Shown here in pieces: positions 1-11,410 of a stretch of 64,000 nucleotides of DNA. The stretch covers positions 186,001 to 250,000 of the forward strand of contig QYAI01000021.1 of assembly GCA_003988855.1 (NCBI GenBank), read 5' to 3'. Below the pieces are notes generated by a model. The model had not been told where the DNA came from and ran no database searches. It saw nothing but the letters and a program-made list of their open reading frames with translations. Source of the DNA: Arachnopeziza araneosa (taxonomy: Eukaryota > Ascomycota > Leotiomycetes > Helotiales > Arachnopezizaceae). Numbering within the stretch: the first letter of the stretch is position 1; each line of letters begins with the position of its first letter. The translations under genes and the position numbers were made by a program.

Positions 1-2
1 CG

Positions 3-1373
3 CCCAAACGCAAGCGAAGCCAATTAGAAGAGTCTGATCCGGCGCGATTGGTTGAATCAGAGCAGAAGCAGAAAAAGCCCAGGCCAGATCAAGCGGAAGT
101 TGAACAGACAAGGCAGGGGATTTCTAACCTCAAACTCGAAGCCAAACGACAAGGAAACCCTCCAGCTTCGACTAGTACAATAGATCTCACTTCAGACTCG
201 CCAGAAGCCCCCCCAATTCCTCAAATTGTTGACTTGCTCAAATCAGATCTGTCGACACCGCCAAATACAGGATCAATCCTCTCTCAAAAGACTGTCAAGT
301 CAATGCCCACCACCCGCTCTGCTGGCCAGAAGTTAACGTACGGCGATGCTTTCTGTGGCGCTGGAGGAGCCACCCGTGGAGCAACAATGGCAGGACTCCA
401 CGTGAGATGGGGTTTCGACAAATGGGATAACGCCTGCGAAAGCTGGAAAGCGAACTTCCCTGGAGCAAAATGTTATCAGATGGAATCTCATCAATTTGTA
501 CAGACAGCTTTGCTTTTAAAAAACACAGACTTGATGAAAGTGGATATCTTACATTTGTCACCGCCGTGTCAGTTCTTCTCGCCGGCTCATACTATCAACG
601 GCGTGAACGATGAAATGAATACTGCGAGCCTATTCGCAGTCACTCCTGTCATTGATGTTTCGAAGCCAAGAATTGCTACTTTAGAGCAGACTTTTGGTAT
701 TGATACTCCTAGATTTAGGTTCTATTTTAGGTCTCTCATACAAATGTTCACAGCTCTTGATTTCTCCGTGCGTTGGGCAATCATACCACTGGCTCAATGG
801 GTTCGTAATCACCAGCACTCTGGCTCGTCCAAAGTTAATATCTTTCCAGGGTCTTCCTCAACGTCGAAACCGGCTCATTGTTATTGCTTCCTGGTAAGTT
901 ACCTTTCGTCTCCCGCAGGAAAAACTAACAGCTTCCTCAGCCCAGGCGAGACCCTACCCCAAATGCCAGCCCCAACACACTCTGAATCCGGCTCTGATGG
1001 CCTCCGCCCTTTCGTCTCCGCCAACACCACACTATCTCAGATCCCACCTAATGCACCAGACCATGATCCTGCCAGCGTCACATTCGCACTCCAACGACGC
1101 ATGCCTCCCTGGGATGGCGATAAGATCCTTCCTCGCGCCATGACGACCTCCGGTGGACAGAACTATCATCCCAGTGGCAAACGAGACTTAACTCTGAAGG
1201 AGTATGCCGCTCTGCAGGGCTTTCCGACGGTGCATGTATTCCGGGGTAGCTATGTAAAGAAGCAGATTGGGAATGCGGTGCCGCCGGTTTGTGCGAAAGT
1301 TATGTTTGAGAGCGTGAAGAAAGATCTAGACAAAGCTGATGGAGTAATTGAGGAGGCCCTTTTGATTGATTAG
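3..1373 (+). CDS. rid: C5-cytosine DNA methyltransferase, RID/Masc1-like (5' end outside window)
   Basis: Catalytic part of a nuclear C5-cytosine DNA methyltransferase. The frame is open to the window edge, so the N-terminus is missing. Proposed exons are 3-800, 850-893 and 941-1373, giving about 424 visible residues. Splicing out 801-849 and 894-940 restores the QRRNR motif, which is otherwise out of frame. Visible motifs in order: DAFCGAGGATRG (motif I, SAM binding), SPPCQ with the catalytic Cys (motif IV), LEQT (motif VI), PQRRNR (motif VIII), LTLKEYAALQGFP (motif IX) and GNAVPP (motif X). Most C5 methyltransferases have ENV in motif VI. EQT in its place is, as I recall, the mark of the RID/Masc1 family, which is needed for repeat-induced point mutation or methylation-induced premeiotically in other ascomycetes. 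All catalytic motifs look intact. DIM-2 is less likely because of the EQT. Confidence 0.85.
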   Translation, partial: PKRKRSQLEESDPARLVESEQKQKKPRPDQAEVEQTRQGISNLKLEAKRQGNPPASTSTIDLTSDSPEAPPIPQIVDLLKSDLSTPPNTGSILSQKTVKSMPTTRSAGQKLTYGDAFCGAGGATRGATMAGLHVRWGFDKWDNACESWKANFPGAKCYQMESHQFVQTALLLKNTDLMKVDILHLSPPCQFFSPAHTINGVNDEMNTASLFAVTPVIDVSKPRIATLEQTFGIDTPRFRFYFRSLIQMFTALDFSVRWAIIPLAQWVRNHQHSGSSKVNIFPGSSSTSKPAHCYCFLVSYLSSPAGKTNSFLSPGETLPQMPAPTHSESGSDGLRPFVSANTTLSQIPPNAPDHDPASVTFALQRRMPPWDGDKILPRAMTTSGGQNYHPSGKRDLTLKEYAALQGFPTVHVFRGSYVKKQIGNAVPPVCAKVMFESVKKDLDKADGVIEEALLID

Positions 1374-2698
1374 GGAGGTCTGTCTGTGTCTGTGGTGGTT
1401 TGTACTCGGGATACGTTAGGATTGTACACTGGATGTTTTGGTGTTTTGATTATTCTGTGAAGATTGGGTGGCTGGCTGACTCTGTTTACTTCTGAGTCAT
1501 GATGATTCTTGGGCCACTTGGGTATGGGAATCATAAAAATTACGGGGCATATGGGCTGTGATTTTGGAGTTGGTGGATTTACGAATGGGAACTCATCAAT
1601 AGAACTCTTCACCAAAGAGTTATTTTGCAGCTGTGACAGAACTGACGTAATATTGATTCTTAAGCGAACATTTCTACATAAGTATGCCGAGAAACTAAAG
1701 ACAAGAAAACAGAAAGCCTAACAGCAAAAAGAATGACTTGATAAAGGACTTCACTTGGCAGAAATCGATTGTAAGAATCAACCCTCTCGTAACACATAGA
1801 CTTCCTATATTACAATTGTTAGCCAGAAGTTTCCCAACTATGTAACGACTGAAAATATTTTTAATTGGGTGCTCAGAGATCTTGGTGATAATTCTTTTCT
1901 CCATTGTGAGTCAGAATTTTCAGTGCATTATTTGTTCATCCTTGCGATTTTTGTATGGTACGACGAAACTTTTTGGCGATGAAGGAAGATATTATTGACC
2001 TACCATGTGTTTAGGTTCAATCCTGTGGCACAAGAACAAGATATTTTGATCGGATGTAAAGTTTTTGTCTGTAGTATTGGGAGATGAATTCAAGTCGAAT
2101 GAAAGGTTCTACTATCCTTTGAAATGTCAGCGGAAATCTTTTCAAGATAGCTACGATAGTTTGGAGAAGTAAACGTTCAGAATATGTAAGAATTGAATGT
2201 CATCCACGAATATGGTATAGCTACCCTGGCGGGGGTGCCACCGAAACTCGGTCAATCGCAAATTAATTCATCATGATGGAGAAGAAGAATAGGGAAGTAG
2301 CTGAACGTACCTCAGATTCTGCAGTGCTCGTGTATGTTGAGATACAGACAAAAATATCCTTGAACTTAATATTGAGATTTCATGCACTGAGTAATTGACC
2401 AAAAAAAGTCTTGTTGTTGGTTGGATTGAAGTGTACTAGCTGTTGTTGTTGCGACGAGAAGGAAAGCTCAAGGTCAAGAAATTGAAAGGTCGGAATTTCA
2501 ACTGCGCTAGTCTCGGATTGGACGGATTTTCGAACCAGGAATAAGCGAGCACTTCCACACAAACTTTTGGCGATTAATTCCACAGTGACCTAGAACAACA
2601 ATCGACAAAAAACCTCTCGACAATCCGCCCAGTACGTTCATAAGGCATCGCGCAGTACCGAAANNGATAACTAACGAGGAGCTTTAGATTCAATCATA
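1374..2698. other. Intergenic region between the methyltransferase and eL14
   Basis: No ORF here has protein-like character. It contains the 3' flank of the methyltransferase gene and the promoter and 5' UTR of the eL14 gene. Two ambiguous bases lie at 2664-2665, about 35 bp before the eL14 ATG. Confidence 0.6.
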
Positions 2699-3197
2699 AT
2701 GGGTGACGCAGAGATCAAGACATCGTCATGGAGACTGGTCGAGGTTGGCCGGGTCGTTCTCATTCACGGAGGACCCTCTGACGGCAAACTGGCTACTATC
2801 GTTGAAATCATCGACCACAAGCGTGTATGTGGAATTGCAAAGGATTAAGAGCAAAGCGCGAGGACTGATTTAGCTGTAGGCTCTTATCGATGGTCCATCA
2901 ACAGATACCAAGACCGCCGTTCCCCGTCAAGCAATCTCCCTTTCACACGTCATCCTCACACCTTTAGTTATTGAGAAACTTCCTCGCGGCTCACGAACTG
3001 GTGTTGTTAAGGCCCAATGGGAGAAGGCCGGAATTGAGAAGAAGTGGCAAGAGAGCGCGTGGGCAAAGAAGCGTAGCCAAAAGGAGCGGAGACGGGCCTT
3101 GACCGATTTCGAGCGATTCAAGGTTCTGAGATTGAGAAAGCAGGCACGTTTTGCGGTCCGAAAGTCGTTGGTTAAGGTCAAGGCTGCTGCGAAATAG
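2699..3197 (+). CDS. rpl14: 60S ribosomal protein L14 (eL14)
   Basis: Structural protein of the cytosolic large ribosomal subunit. Exons 2699-2824 and 2880-3197 give 147 residues, close to yeast Rpl14 (about 137). The start MGDAEIKTSSWRLVEVGRV, the join KR|ALIDGP, the AVPRQAISL segment and the basic C-terminus ALTDFERFKVLRLRKQ follow the eL14 family. The 55-nt intron begins GTATGT and ends GTAG. An early-placed intron is usual for fungal ribosomal protein genes. The tail ends in a lysine/alanine-rich stretch as in other eL14 proteins. The first exon is too short to appear as a long ORF but its frame joins cleanly. Confidence 0.93.
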
Positions 3198-3788
3198 AGG
3201 AATGGGGTTGTGGGTTTGGGATTTCTGAGCATGACTGCATTGGGTTGCTGGATTCCTTTGCTTCCGAGGGAGCTTTGTATCCTACGTCAAATATGACAGG
3301 CGTCAAGAGCATATAAAACTTCGAAAGGCAAAAAATGAGCACTGCACGGAAGAAAGTGAAGGCTACGATACCAAGTTACGGGTCAGTATTTGTGCATGAA
3401 CATACGTTTCTGAACTACCATCTTAATGAAATAAGTAAGCTCGTCATTAAAAGACAAACGGTAAAAAATTCATCACAAATAATTTTTGTTTTCAATATTT
3501 TCCGATCTTCCCAAATTCAAGATTGACCGAATTCGGCAATCTAAAAACTTAGCGAATTCGCAACCCACATTGAACTCAGCATCAACCTGCGTCGCGAACT
3601 CCTCCACATTTCCACCTCCCAATCTTCCAGGTGAGTTTAACTGTCTTCAATACGTTCCGCCGTTTGTGGTTAGCAGGAACCGTTGTTTCGACTTCTTAAA
3701 GCAGCAACTCGCTGGCGCACACGAGAAATTTCCCAGAATAAAACCCACAACGATCTCTAACTTTTACCTCTTAGACATACCACCCAAC

Positions 3789-4643
3789 ATGTCGAACCCA
3801 CGTATCGAAGAGCTTCCAGATGATGAGCCTACGAAGCAGGTCACCGCAGAAGATGAAGGATCCGATAGCTCTGACTCTGAAGTCGAGACTGGTGAAGGTA
3901 CCGCAGGTAGTGGAGGGGTCATTGTTCACTCTCGTAACGAGAAGAAGGCTCGCAAGTCAATTGCCAAGCTTGGTCTCGTCAAAGTCCCTGGAATTACCAG
4001 AGTTACTTTGAGGAGACCGAAGAACGTAGGTGCTACTCTTTCCTCTAGATCCCAACAGGCTGTGGGCAAATACCTCGACATAGCTTCAATAGGAGCTTTA
4101 CCCCGGCATACTCGCAACTTTAATTATCTGTATCTAAGAAATTTACTCAAGAAATCTGGAGTTATGCTTATTATGTTTCGTTCTATAGATTCTCTTCGTC
4201 ATCAACCAGCCCGAGGTTTACAAGTCTCCTTCCAGCAATACCTATATGTATGACCGTCCTTTCCCCAGAGCAAGTATTACGAGTAATGGCTAAAGTTGTA
4301 TTGTAGTGTCTTTGGAGAGGCCAAGATTGAAGACCTGAACTCCCAAGCTCAAGCTTCTGCTGCCCAACAACTTGCTGCTGCTGAGGCCCATGACCACGCT
4401 GGACATGACCACTCCGGTCACGATCATTCGCACGATCACGGCAAAGGGAAGGCTGTTGATACTGGCGATGACAAGAAGGACGAAGACGAAGATGACGGAG
4501 AGGAAGTTGATGCTACTGGTCTTGAGGATAAGGATATTGAATTGGTCATGACCCAAGCAAGTGTCTCACGAAACAAGGCTGTCAAGGCACTGAAGGAGAA
4601 CGATAACGATATAGTCAACTCTATTATGGCTCTATCCATATAG
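3789..4643 (+). CDS. egd2: Nascent polypeptide-associated complex subunit alpha
   Basis: NAC-alpha binds nascent chains at the ribosome exit tunnel as a dimer with the beta subunit. Exons are 3789-4025, 4189-4247 and 4307-4643, about 210 residues. Order of parts: acidic N-terminus, ribosome-binding basic segment around RNEKKARKSIAKLGL, NAC domain (GITRVTLRRPKN, ILFVINQPEVYKS, IVFGEAKIEDL), a linker, then a C-terminal UBA domain (DIELVMTQASVSRNKAVKAL...IMALSI). The middle exon is only 59 nt and is needed to restore the NAC core. The 163-nt first intron is the longest clearly supported one here. The linker carries an unusual run of HDH/GHDHS units, followed by an Asp/Glu/Lys stretch. The upstream reading frame is open from 3486, but the family start is the ATG at 3789. 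Confidence 0.93.
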
Positions 4644-5104
4644 GATGATGAATTGTGGTTAGCGGTCTTGCGCGGGGTTTGCTCGTCTTGACTGGAACCG
4701 AGGATGGTAAATGAGAGCTGAATTGTCAACATGGAGAAAAGAAAAGCATGTACTCTGAGAACGAATTAAAGGATGCCCAGTATCCTTGATACTCACTCGT
4801 TTACAACCTGCCTAACCTGCTTAAAAGTGTCTCTGAAGACAAATCCTCCAATGTGATTGTAAATACTAAACTTGTGGAAACTTTCGAAACACTTACCTTG
4901 CCTTACACTAAGTAACAGTAGATCTTTATAAGCTATCTAAATATTATCCAATCTTGGCTTCTATTCTCTCAAATAGGAAAACCCTTGCAAAGTTGCGATT
5001 CAAATCACGTGATGTTAGTTAGCGCATTTGAGCTCCTCGACTTTTCCGATGACCATTTCGATACAACGACATCTTCTCCCCTCAATCGCCCCAAAACCAT
5101 CACA
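4644..5104. other. Intergenic region, NAC-alpha to ATP synthase d
   Basis: 3' flank of NAC-alpha and the promoter/5' UTR of the ATP synthase subunit d gene. No coding signal was seen. Confidence 0.5.
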
Positions 5105-5900
5105 ATGGCACTCGGAGTAAGTCGAATTACACGTCATAGCCCCGTTCTTGAACTTCAAATATACGTCGAGGCAGACTGATCAGTCAATTTCATTGACTTC
5201 GTCCCCCGAAGACACCCGGCAGCAATCTTCTCTTTCCCATTCACAGCTAACAAATTCCTCCTAACAGCGCAGCGCAGCCCTCAAGCTCGATTGGGCCAAA
5301 GTCACCTCCTCGCTCGGACTCCGCGGCCAAACCGCTGCATCCCTCCAAGCTTTCAAAAAGCGAAACGAGGACGCCAGGCGTCGGGTACAAGTCCTCTCGG
5401 AGACACCACAAACCGTCGACTTCTCGCACTACCGCTCAGTCCTGAAGAACCAAGCCGTTGTCAACGAGATTGAGAAGCATTTCAAGAGCTTTGAGCCAAA
5501 GACCTACGATGTTGGAAAGCAGATTTCAGCCATTGAGGCGTTTGAAACTCAGGCTGTGAAGAATGCTGAGGAGACAAAGGGCAGAGTGGATTTGGAGTTG
5601 AAGGATTTGGAGAAGACGCTGAAGAATATTGAGGAGGCGAGACCTTTTGAGGATCTGACTGTGGTATGTATTGACTGCTTGTGGAGGATTAGGCTCGATT
5701 TTGGTTCTAAGCTAATGTGTGCTTTAGGATGAGGTTGCAGCTGCTCGTCCAGATATTGATGAGAAGACCGCCCAACTTGTTTCTAGAGGTCGCTGGGCCG
5801 TTCCGGGATACAAGGTAAGAATCAGACTGTATTTGTAGGTGTGATTGTGCTCATGTTAACAATTTAATAGGAGAAATTCGGCGACCTTTCGCTGCTCTAG
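5105..5900 (+). CDS. atp7: Mitochondrial ATP synthase subunit d
   Basis: Peripheral-stalk subunit of the mitochondrial F1Fo ATP synthase, on the matrix side. Four exons (5105-5116, 5268-5663, 5728-5814, 5871-5900) join in phase to 174 residues, matching the family length (yeast Atp7 is 174). Exon 1 codes only MALG and exon 4 only nine residues plus stop, so both ends escape simple ORF calling. Typical family segments are ALKLDWAKVTSSLGL, VDFSHYRSVLKNQ, a long helical middle rich in E and K, and the C-terminal SRGRWAVPGYKEKFGDLSLL. Like yeast Atp7 it shows no obvious cleavable presequence. Confidence 0.92.
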
Positions 5901-6367
5901 GCGCATACCTTACATCCTTCCCTATGTTTCTTGTACTAGTGTAAATATCGGAGTGATAGAGGAGAGGGTCAGAAGTTGGCAATTGACAATTGTGAACGGT
6001 TCCTGATAACATTTAAATTGACGTGCTCACGGTGTTCATATTCACGTCTAGCTTTTGGCTGGCACTTGTTTGCCGTTGGCCTGGTCAGGATTCCATGCAA
6101 TCCGTTGCAAAGCTCTTTCCATTTGGTTGGTCCTGTTCGATACTTGATGTCTTGAAACCTCACCATGCACTTGGAAATTCATTTTGCTTAAAACTTAGTG
6201 CAGGGGATTTCGGATTTGAGGTTGGTTCTCGCTGCCAAGCATGGCCACCTACGGCCGTCCTTTCCCTGCCATCTTTGCAAAATGCTACGTATTCACAGGT
6301 CTAGGTGCAAAATCAACGCTCAACCATCTGAGATCATACTTTCCAAGCCTTTCTCTGTTCCCTAATC
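5901..6367. other. Convergent 3' intergenic region
   Basis: Lies between the stop codons of the ATP synthase d gene (+) and the SDR gene (-). No coding or repeat structure noticed. Confidence 0.5.
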
Positions 6368-7671
6368 CTAAATACCAGTGCCACGAATAGCGTCGACTTG
6401 TTGGGATAACAGAGCATTGTTCTTTGGAGCTGCTAAAGGTGGGCCTTCTGGCGTGACATATGCCTTTGTCATGCCTCCATCGACAACGAAATCCTGCCAG
6501 TGGTTAGTTGCTTCTCAAGCTATGAGACGTAAATGATACGTACCTGACCGTTAACGAAGCTGGCCTCGTCACTAGCCAAGAACAGAACAGCTTGAGCCTG
6601 CTCAATGGCCTCACCAAATCGACCGCTTGGGAAATGAATCTCTCGTCTCATCCTCTTGGGTTTATCATCACCCAACCAATCCTGCAACAACGGCGTATTA
6701 AGCGGAGCAGGACACAGGGCATTGAAACGGAAACCTTCGCGAGCATGGACAATAGCTAATTCACGTGTCAATGCCAGGACCGCGCCCTTGCTTGCGGTAT
6801 AAGCTAGCTGAGGCGTGGCTGAGCCTACGAGGGCTACGACAGAGGCGGTGTTGATGATAGAACCTTTGATTTTTTTGTGCTTGCGTAGAGAAATCACAGC
6901 ATGCTTGCAACCGAACCATACACCTTTAACGTTGATGGCTTGCGTGAGATCCCAGATCTTCTCTGGAGTGTCGATGGCGTCTGCATCGTCAGCGTGCATG
7001 ATACCTGCGTTGTTGAACATGATATCTACGCCGCCCCAAGCTTCGACGCGCTCGACCATCGCTTGCACATCAACTTCTTTGGAAACATCACAAACCTGGT
7101 TTCGTGAGCGAGGTTTATTTGACTAGTGCTTGGAACTCACTTGTATTTCAACTTTGTGGGCAGATGGAACAAGCTGCTTGAGCTTGGCAGAGGCCTTTTC
7201 AAGCGCGGGAGCCGAGATGTCAGCTAGGAGAACGTTGGCTCCTTCTTTAGCAAACAGGATAGATGTTTCGAGACCAATTCCACTGTGATAATGTGAGAAT
7301 GGGTCCTCTGAAATGAGATCCTCAACACCCTTCACGACTGATGCTACAACACAAGAATGTACCTCTTAGAAAGTGAGAGTGTATTGCCACAAACCAAGAA
7401 CTGGAACCAGAGATAGCTTGCTAATGACAACAAACTGCAAAGCAACACAGAAGAAGTGGCGACTTGATCATATAGTGAAATCACAGAAGTGTTTAACCCG
7501 CTCAATAAAACACTCTTCTGGAATGAATGAAAGTAAGATATTGAGATTTGTAGTAACTCACCCAGCGGCTCCGGTGACTATGGCATTCTTACCAAGTAAC
7601 CTTCCCATGCCAATGCTGTTGATGGTGTGGACTTTGCCTTCACTGCTGGATCTGCTGGGAATTTCCGCCAT
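6368..7671 (-). CDS. Short-chain dehydrogenase/reductase
   Basis: Classical SDR, NAD(P)-dependent; the substrate cannot be told from sequence. Minus-strand exons 7562-7671, 7141-7282, 6544-7095 and 6368-6493 join in phase to 309 residues. The nucleotide-binding motif TGAAGGIG (33-40) is rebuilt only by joining exons 1 and 2. Further motifs: NNAG at about 112-115, the catalytic Ser region around NTASVVAL, Tyr183 and Lys187 in YTASK, and the C-terminal VNGQDFVVDGGM. No signal peptide or organelle signal is evident. The first ATG is followed by a short Ser/Gly-rich lead (MAEIPSRSSSEGK) before the Rossmann fold. The gene is divergent from the glutamine synthetase-like gene across about 1 kb. Confidence 0.85.
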
Positions 7672-8710
7672 CTTGTTGAGCTAGCGAATGCCTTTTGTCA
7701 GATTCGGTGGAGGCGTTGCGGTTATGCAAGCTGCAAACTGGGTTAAGTGAGGCTTTCCAACTTTCGGAGCTCAACAGCGGAAAAGGAGAGGGCTTGAGAG
7801 GCTCGCTTATGATCATGCACGCAGATTATCAGGGCTAGAACGTACGATTGAGTTTGAGGATGATAAGGCAAAATACGTCTTGGGTTGGCTATTCCGACAT
7901 AAAATTGAGAAAAAGAAGAAGAAATTTCAAATTGCAGTGTTCAAACAAAGGAAGAGAGGAGGGGTGGAAGAGAAAGTGGGAACTCTCCGACAACGGCCAA
8001 TTACCTCGAGATAAGCTCGAGGCTCCAGCTCGTGCCAGCAACACAGACTCCATTCGACTGGGCTCAGATTTATCTTGTCACCAGATTTGGAGTCGACTCA
8101 AGTTACCAGTAATACATACAGTAACGTAATTGTGGCTACAGTCGTGACCAAAATCTCATGTTCTGTTTCGTCCACAGCAGCTGCAAGCACCGCCGCCATC
8201 GATCAATTGTCTTGAACGTGCAGGCATGCAGCCGACGAGGGGCCAGGACTGACTGAGCTTCCCTCGCAGGCACCCGGAAGAGTTGTCTCAATGCTGTAGA
8301 CTTGAATAGCTTCAATTTTCAGCCCGCCCGGGTGTCGGCCTTGATACAATAGCTGTTGATATAATTATCTGACAGGCTTTGGTTGCACGATCGCAAAAAT
8401 GGCGAAGAAGAGACGAGAGTCGCAAAGTGGCTGAACACTCACTCAAGTTCTGATTGGCCGTTTCCCAAGTGCGATGACCGCGGTGCAAGGGCAGGGGAGG
8501 GGAGCTTCCTGCTTGATCAAGTAACCAGCTTATCGCCCTACAAACTTCTCTCACGCCACAACGCAACTCTTCTGTTAGATAACAGAGTCTCTACGCTTCT
8601 CTAACCTTTGCAGACAACATAGTCGCGACAGCAACTTCTGCGCTCACCTGAAAGCTACCAAAAGCTCAACCTGCCTCTTGCCCCGCAATTCGAGCATACC
8701 TCCATCCGCG
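7672..8710. other. Divergent promoter region, SDR (-) / glutamine synthetase-like (+)
   Basis: About 1 kb between two divergent start codons. No coding signal; several short ORFs lack protein character. Presumably carries both promoters and 5' UTRs. Confidence 0.5.
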
Positions 8711-10433
8711 ATGGCAGAATCAGAGAAAATCACGGCCGAATCTTTACCCAAGATCCTCGAAAATGACACCAAAGTCAAAGTGGCAGGAATTGATGCCGAC
8801 GGTCTCTTGCGCGGGAAGTTGATGGCCAAAAAGAAGTTTCTCGGAATTGTAAAAGAAGGCTTCGGATTCTGCTCGGTAATGTATGCAGTCAAGATCAACT
8901 TACACAAAAAAGACTAAACAATGGCAGATTTGGATGGGATATGCACGATCAAACCTACTTCCGTGAGGTCCGTCGTCAACTATCTTGCTTACAAACAACT
9001 GAAATTGACTTGGAAATAGTTAAAAATCAGCAATGCTGAAAATGGATATCATGATATCATCGCTGTTCCGGACCTCAGCAGTTTCAGGAGAATACCATGG
9101 GAAGACAATGTACCATTTTTTCTAGTCAGCTTCTTCGACCCAGACTCTGGCAAGCCCGTTAGCGTATGTCCCAGAGGTCTGCTTAAAACGACTGTCGACA
9201 AGTTGAAGGCGAAGGGATTTGGCGCAATGGCAGGAGGTTAGTCGATCGAGGCGAGGTACTATGAGCTCACTAACGAGATAATTCTATAGCGGAATATGAG
9301 TTCTTCCAGTTTAAAGTACCTTCGACTGATTCAAATACACCGGTAGGAGAAAGGAACAACTCTTCAACCGTTGCTTTCCTGCGGGATAATCCAGTCAATT
9401 CTCTTCCCTCGCTCACGGAGGGAATGTTTGGATACAGCTTAACCCGACCGGTACATAACCAAGACTATTACTATGGCATATTCGACGCTTGCGAAAAGTT
9501 CAACTGTGGCATAGAAGGTTGGCATACCGAAAGTGGGCCTGGAGTTTTCGAAGCAGCGCTTTCCTTTGGTGAGATTCAACAGATGGCAGACAAGGCGGGT
9601 CTTTTCAAGTCAGTTCTCTTATCCTCATGGCCAAAATATGTTTGACTTTATGACCAGATACGTAGTGAAGTCTGTCGCAACCAAGTATGGAATCACGCCT
9701 TGCTTCATGGCAAAACCAAGGCAAGGGCTACCCGGGAATAGTGGGCATATGCATGTTTCAATAGTCGACAAAGATGGGAAGAATCTCTTCGCTCGCGAGA
9801 AGAAAGATACGGAGGCTGAGTACGAAGATATCGCGAACTTGTCAGATCTAGGACGACATTTCCTCGCAGGCCTGTTGGAGGGACTTCCAGATATCATGCC
9901 GATCGTTGCACCAACTATAAATAGCTATAAGCGTCTTGTGGAAAACTTTTGGGCTCCGGTGACAGTGTCCTGGGGACTTGAACACCGCGCAGCATCCATT
10001 CGATTGATTGCTCCGCCTACGTCGAAGCCAGGAGCAACGAGATTTGAAGTCCGAGTTCCAGGGGCAGACGCAAATCCTTTCTACGTCCTCTCTGCTATTT
10101 TGGCCCTGGGCTGGCGAGGCGTAGAAAAGAAATTGGAGATCCAACAACCTCCATTAGGTAAGGGGCAAGATGTTGGTGGGAAGGCGGATCCCGGTGTTCG
10201 ACTCGCAAAGAGCTTGAAGGAAGCAACAGAGAGGTTTAAGCGGCCGGAAAGCATTGCGAGGGAAGTGTTTGGAGATGAATTTGTCGAGCATTTTGCTGGA
10301 ACCAGGGAGCATGAGATCAAGCTGTGGGATGAGGCAGTGACAGACTGGTAAGCTGTCTCAACAGTGGATGTTTTTGAGATGGTACTGACTGCTTTCACAC
10401 AGGGAAGTCAGGCGGTACATTGAGACGGTGTGA
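8711..10433 (+). CDS. Glutamine synthetase-like protein (type I, fungal FluG-C-like group)
   Basis: Member of the type I glutamine synthetase fold, which ligates ammonia or an amine to a carboxylate using ATP. Six exons (8711-8880, 8928-8967, 9020-9236, 9290-9608, 9658-10347, 10403-10433) join in phase to 488 residues. Exon 2 is only 40 nt and is needed for VIFGWDMHDQTYFREL. Metal/active-site motifs: AGAEYEFF, HTESGPGVFEAAL, GNSGHMHVS, the NSYKRLV loop and LEHRAASIRLI. Glutamine-forming enzymes usually have GPGQ[FY]E and NSYKRLVPG; here these read GPGVFE and NSYKRLVENF. So the substrate may not be glutamate, with a gamma-glutamylated amine or an unknown acid possible. The final exon (EVRRYIETV) has the expected SDR-distant GSI tail. 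The true eukaryotic type II glutamine synthetase is a different family. Confidence 0.85.
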
Positions 10434-11335
10434 TTGGGATCTGGCGTGGTAGCGCCATGGAATTTGGAATGGGCATTTGCTCAATCCCATGCATGAATAG
10501 CGTCGTCAATATTGAGCGAAAGCCGCAAGCGCCACCACGTTGGCACCGCAGTTCCGGGAGCATCTCCTCGTCCCCAATAATGACTGGTTGGAGCTGCTGC
10601 ACTCTTCTCGTGGCGTGGTGAGGTAGAGAGGATGATGTCTTTGTGCTCGTGTAAGAAGGAGCGGAGCGAAAACGTGATTTTTCCGATGGAGCTTCCAAAG
10701 ACCTGGCAAGCCTTGTCTTTCGGAAAGGGACTTTCCGAGATGGGAGCAGCAAGAAATGAGCCAGATCCAGACCCTGGACAGTGTTCGGACTGAACCTTAT
10801 CCGACCCACCGCAACGCCTCTGACGATCTCCATCTTCCGATGCGGACTAAGGCCCCCCCAAATCCCTGCTGGTCACGACTTATTTCAAGCTTTAGAGTTG
10901 GAGCTTGGGTCCTGATCTAGCTGCTTGTGTCTCCATGTCAATAAGATGTCTCAGGGGGGTTTCTTTGGCAATTGGACGGGTAGCCCTCGGGCGGAAAGGG
11001 CTGGTGTGCAGACGAGTGTCGATATCTCACCGTTGGCCTGCATCACGGAATTAGGCCTAACACTCTCCACGAGGTCAAAGATGGCGCGGCTCTATCGAAT
11101 GAGGCATTTGTCTAGTCCGGAAAGATGGGAAAAGCTTCCTGGCCCGCATTCTCCATGTCTTCGTCGGCCGGATCGAACAGCTTCCAGGTCCAACTGTCGT
11201 GCCGCATGGTCGTGCATGCACCGTTCGTTCCTCCCTCACGGGCTGAATGAAATGTCTCGAGTCGTCCTGGCCTCGTTAGCCTGGTTGATCCCCCGCTTTC
11301 CAAGATTCGATTCTGTAATTGCCCTTTCCTCTTGG

Positions 11336-11345
11336 CTTTATATAG
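11336..11345 (+). promoter_or_regulatory. TATA box upstream of the ferritin-like gene
   Basis: The sequence TTTATATAGC lies about 160 bp before the ATG at 11503. This would place transcription start near 11370 and put the pentamer array in the 5' UTR. The following bases (TATATAGCAGTC) are identical to those of the TATA box at about 24576. Confidence 0.55.
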
Positions 11346-11410
11346 CAGTCAAGTCGGTTCCATCTCTCTCTTGTCTTCTCCCAGCATTGTCCTTCTCTCT
11401 CCCCTCTCCT

